Assembly: GCA_036874045.1 (NCBI GenBank)
Contig: CM072339.1
Location: 3,789,501 to 3,853,500 of the forward strand
DNA: 64,000 nt
Reading direction: 5' to 3'
From: Cymodocea nodosa
Taxonomy: Eukaryota; Streptophyta; Magnoliopsida; Alismatales; Cymodoceaceae
The translations under genes and the position numbers were made by a program. Below, piece by piece: positions 62,150 to 64,000 of the stretch (position 1 is its first letter; every line of letters starts with the position of its first letter). The notes under the pieces are model-generated. The model did no database searches. It was not told the origin of the DNA and saw only the letters and a list, made by a program, of their open reading frames with translations.

Positions 62150-62850
62150 AATATAAAAAAATCAAAAACTTCGGTTGAACCGAAATTAAGATTCAATCAA
62201 ACCGAATGAAAAATAAAAGAAAAAAAAACTTGTCTTTTGCTAGTTGGATCAAAGTTGAGCTTCGATCTGACTGAACAAAAAAAATAAAAAACTTTAGTAG
62301 AACCGAAGAATGAGCTTCAATTTGACCAAAAGAAAAAATAAAAAACATCAATTAGTCAGACCAAAGAAATAAATAAAAGTAAAAAAAATTTGAGCTTCAA
62401 TTTGACTGAAAAAGAATAAAAAAATAAAAAACTTTAGTCGAACCGAAGTTTAAGCTTTGGTCTAACTGAAAAAAAAAACTAAAAAACTTCAGTCGGACCA
62501 AAGACTAAGCTTTGGTCTAATCGAAGGAAAAAATAAAAAACTTTAGTTAGTCAAATCAAAAAAATAAATAAAAGAAAAAAAAATCAATCAGGTTGAGCTT
62601 CGATCTGATTGAAAAAAAATAAAAAAATAAAAGACTTCAATTGGACCGAAGTTTGAGCTTTAATCTAATCGAAAAAAAATAAAAAACTAAAAAACTTCAA
62701 TCAAACCAAAGTCTGAGCTTCGATTTGATCAAAGGAAAAAATAACAAAATAAAAAACTTCAGTTAGTCGAACCAAAGAAAAAATAAAAAAGTTTCTATCA
62801 ATCGAACTGAAGTTGGTCTGATATTTTGATTGAAGAAAAAAAAACTTCTA
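62150..62850. repeat. Degenerate palindromic minisatellite
   Basis: About ten units of 55-75 bp share the palindrome CTTCGGTCGGACCGAAG, which appears in changed forms such as CTTTAGTCGAACCGAAG (62433) and CTTCAGTCGGACCAAAG (62487). They are separated by A-rich linkers (AAAAAATAAAAAA). Half-units read GAGCTTCGATCTGATTGAA. The pattern is interrupted and diverged. Confidence 0.75.
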
Positions 62851-63031
62851 CTTTGGTCAAGCTGGGCTAGGCTACACAGAAAACATTTCAAGCCAGGCTA
62901 GGTTGCTTTAAAATAATTTTGGGCTATCAAAAAAATTAAAATTTTTTTGACCCAACCTGGCTTGGCTCGACCCGTAGCCCACACAGGCTACCACTTTTTG
63001 GGCCAGGCCGGCCTGGCCCATTGACACCTCT

Positions 63032-63214
63032 AGCTGCAAGTTTGAAGGATCCAATGACAGCTAGTAGAGGATTGGCCCTTTCTTTTGCCGTCATTTTTTA
63101 TTTTTTTTAATTTGATAATTTACAACTTTTTTTATATATATTAATAAATTAGGAGTGATCGATAGAAATCATCTTCGCATCTTTTTTTAAATCAATGCAT
63201 AATCGTTTGACTTA
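63032..63214. other. Short unassigned AT-rich stretch
   Basis: Nothing recognisable apart from a T-rich run at 63098-63140. Confidence 0.3.
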
Positions 63215-63895
63215 CTTTAAATTAAATTAACTTTATGTACACATACTTAGCTTAATTTGATCTACATGTAGAACTTAAAGATTTACATGACAAACTAAAA
63301 GGAATAACTATTAGAACCTTCAAATAATTTTATAGAAGTTTTTGAAAAATTTTAAATAAAACATTCTAAAAAATAGATAGTTTCAAAATGTTTCAGAATG
63401 ATACCTTATTAAATGGTAAGTTGCTATTTTTGAGACTGAGCAAATAGCAAGTACAATAGGTTGAATAATGTTAGAAGAAATCTGATCATTATACCTTTTA
63501 CCATAAATATAATCAATAGGTGAAGAATAAAGATAATGATTATCATATACACACATACAATGAGAGTTGTTGAGCAAAAAGATAGTCTCAAATCCTTATA
63601 GATACATCAAGCTTAAGTTGAAGATTCTTTAAGCTTACTTAAGTAAAAAAAACTCTCTATGCTCAAATCTTTGATCAAAGAAAAGACTCATTGATTTGCT
63701 GAAGTTTTAACCTAAAAAATTCTGAGAGGTATTAGTTAGAGCTATAATTAGAAATCTCTAGTGGTTGATTCTTACTTTGACCTGAAAATAATGATTGTAA
63801 GTGTTTAATCACTTAATAAAGTTCAAACTGTGTCTTGAGGATGTGTTTGGGTTTTCCCAGCACTACACTAGAAAAACTTGGATTTGTTACTTCTA
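63215..63895 (+). repeat. Partial Copia LTR, same family as 7326-8218 and 49447-51018
   Basis: Shared segments include GAGCAAATAGCAAG (63437-63450), GTTTCA/AGTTTTTG words, and the block CTGAAGTTTTAACCT...TTAGTTAGAGCTATAATTAG (63700-63753), which matches the reverse complement of 54010-54060. Its left end is truncated. The right end is interrupted at 63896 by the start of another repeat. Confidence 0.65.
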
Positions 63896-64000
63896 TTTTT
63901 ACTTAGTTAATTTATCTTTATGCCTATTCTTTCTTTTAGAAGTAAACAAACAACCTTTAATACAATTTAGATATTAATTCTAATTTGTACTTTAAATGCA
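63896..64000 (+). repeat. Start of another copy of the ~2-kb LTR-like repeat (copy 4)
   Basis: The block begins TGTTACTTC and continues TTTTAGAAGTAAACAAACAA, matching the start of copy 1 at 9687 (TTTTAAAAGTAAACAAATAA). It is cut off by the window end. Confidence 0.6.

Larger units (their letters stand above)
61195..63031. mobile_element. Probable non-autonomous hAT element
   Basis: The right end reads GGCCTGGCCCATTGACACCT followed by CTA, whose complement TAGAGGTGTCAATGG is close to the TAGGGGTGTCAATGG terminus of many plant hAT elements. The left end near 61197 (GTGGTGCCAATTAGGTCAAA) is a diverged match in the opposite direction, followed by GGTTAGCC/GGGTTAA words usual in such ends. No transposase is encoded. 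The interior is AT-rich and holds the palindromic minisatellite at 62150-62850. No clear 8-bp target duplication is visible, so the pairing of the ends is tentative. Confidence 0.5.

Overview
The window looks like nuclear DNA of a flowering plant, probably a monocot (an inference, mainly from the GC-rich first exons set in AT-rich, retrotransposon-packed surroundings). It holds two intact host genes, one decayed host gene (F-box), and many layers of fossil transposable elements. Nothing in it looks bacterial or organellar: both genes have GT-AG introns, and the LTR elements are typical plant Copia and Gypsy types.

Layout. 1-4165: AT-rich DNA with a CACTA (En/Spm) transposase remnant on the minus strand. 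4170-7325: a probable Gypsy-type LTR and unassigned sequence. 7326-18980: a Copia fossil invaded by a roughly 2-kb LTR-like repeat that occurs in several copies, a decayed F-box gene (12843-14002), and an AT-rich array of TTAAGGGTTT-like words. 18990-22243: the 5' half of a minus-strand Copia fossil. 23100-26730: promoter and two-exon gene of a HANABA TARANU-like GATA factor (25378-26295, plus). 27500-28800: Copia pieces facing each other. 28840-45870: an old Athila-type Gypsy element that received a solo SIRE-type LTR (30624-32004, target duplication ATACC) and a complete-length SIRE-type Copia element (32866-45146, minus). 46260-46850: an unrecognised, possibly gene-derived fragment. 48365-61047: an intact 18-exon, 500-residue ERD6-like sugar transporter gene (closest to ERDL6) on the minus strand. 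61195-63031: a probable non-autonomous hAT element with an internal palindromic minisatellite. 63215-64000: another Copia LTR piece interrupted by the 2-kb repeat.

The transporter gene is the most layered locus. Its 7.3-kb penultimate intron holds a foldback MITE with arms of about 235-240 bp. A 5.86-kb gag-only LTR element with two 1,572-bp LTRs and target duplication AAATC sits in the right end of that MITE, in the same orientation as the gene. The 2.2-kb intron 11 holds a tRNA-type SINE head and a 37-bp piece of the 5' end of U2 snRNA flanked by a 15-bp direct repeat. Despite this load every exon stays in frame and every splice site is GT-AG, so the gene appears functional.

The two genes have no evident shared pathway: one is a developmental transcription factor, the other a probable tonoplast sugar carrier. 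All coordinates, splice sites and similarities were read by eye; no alignment or database search was run.
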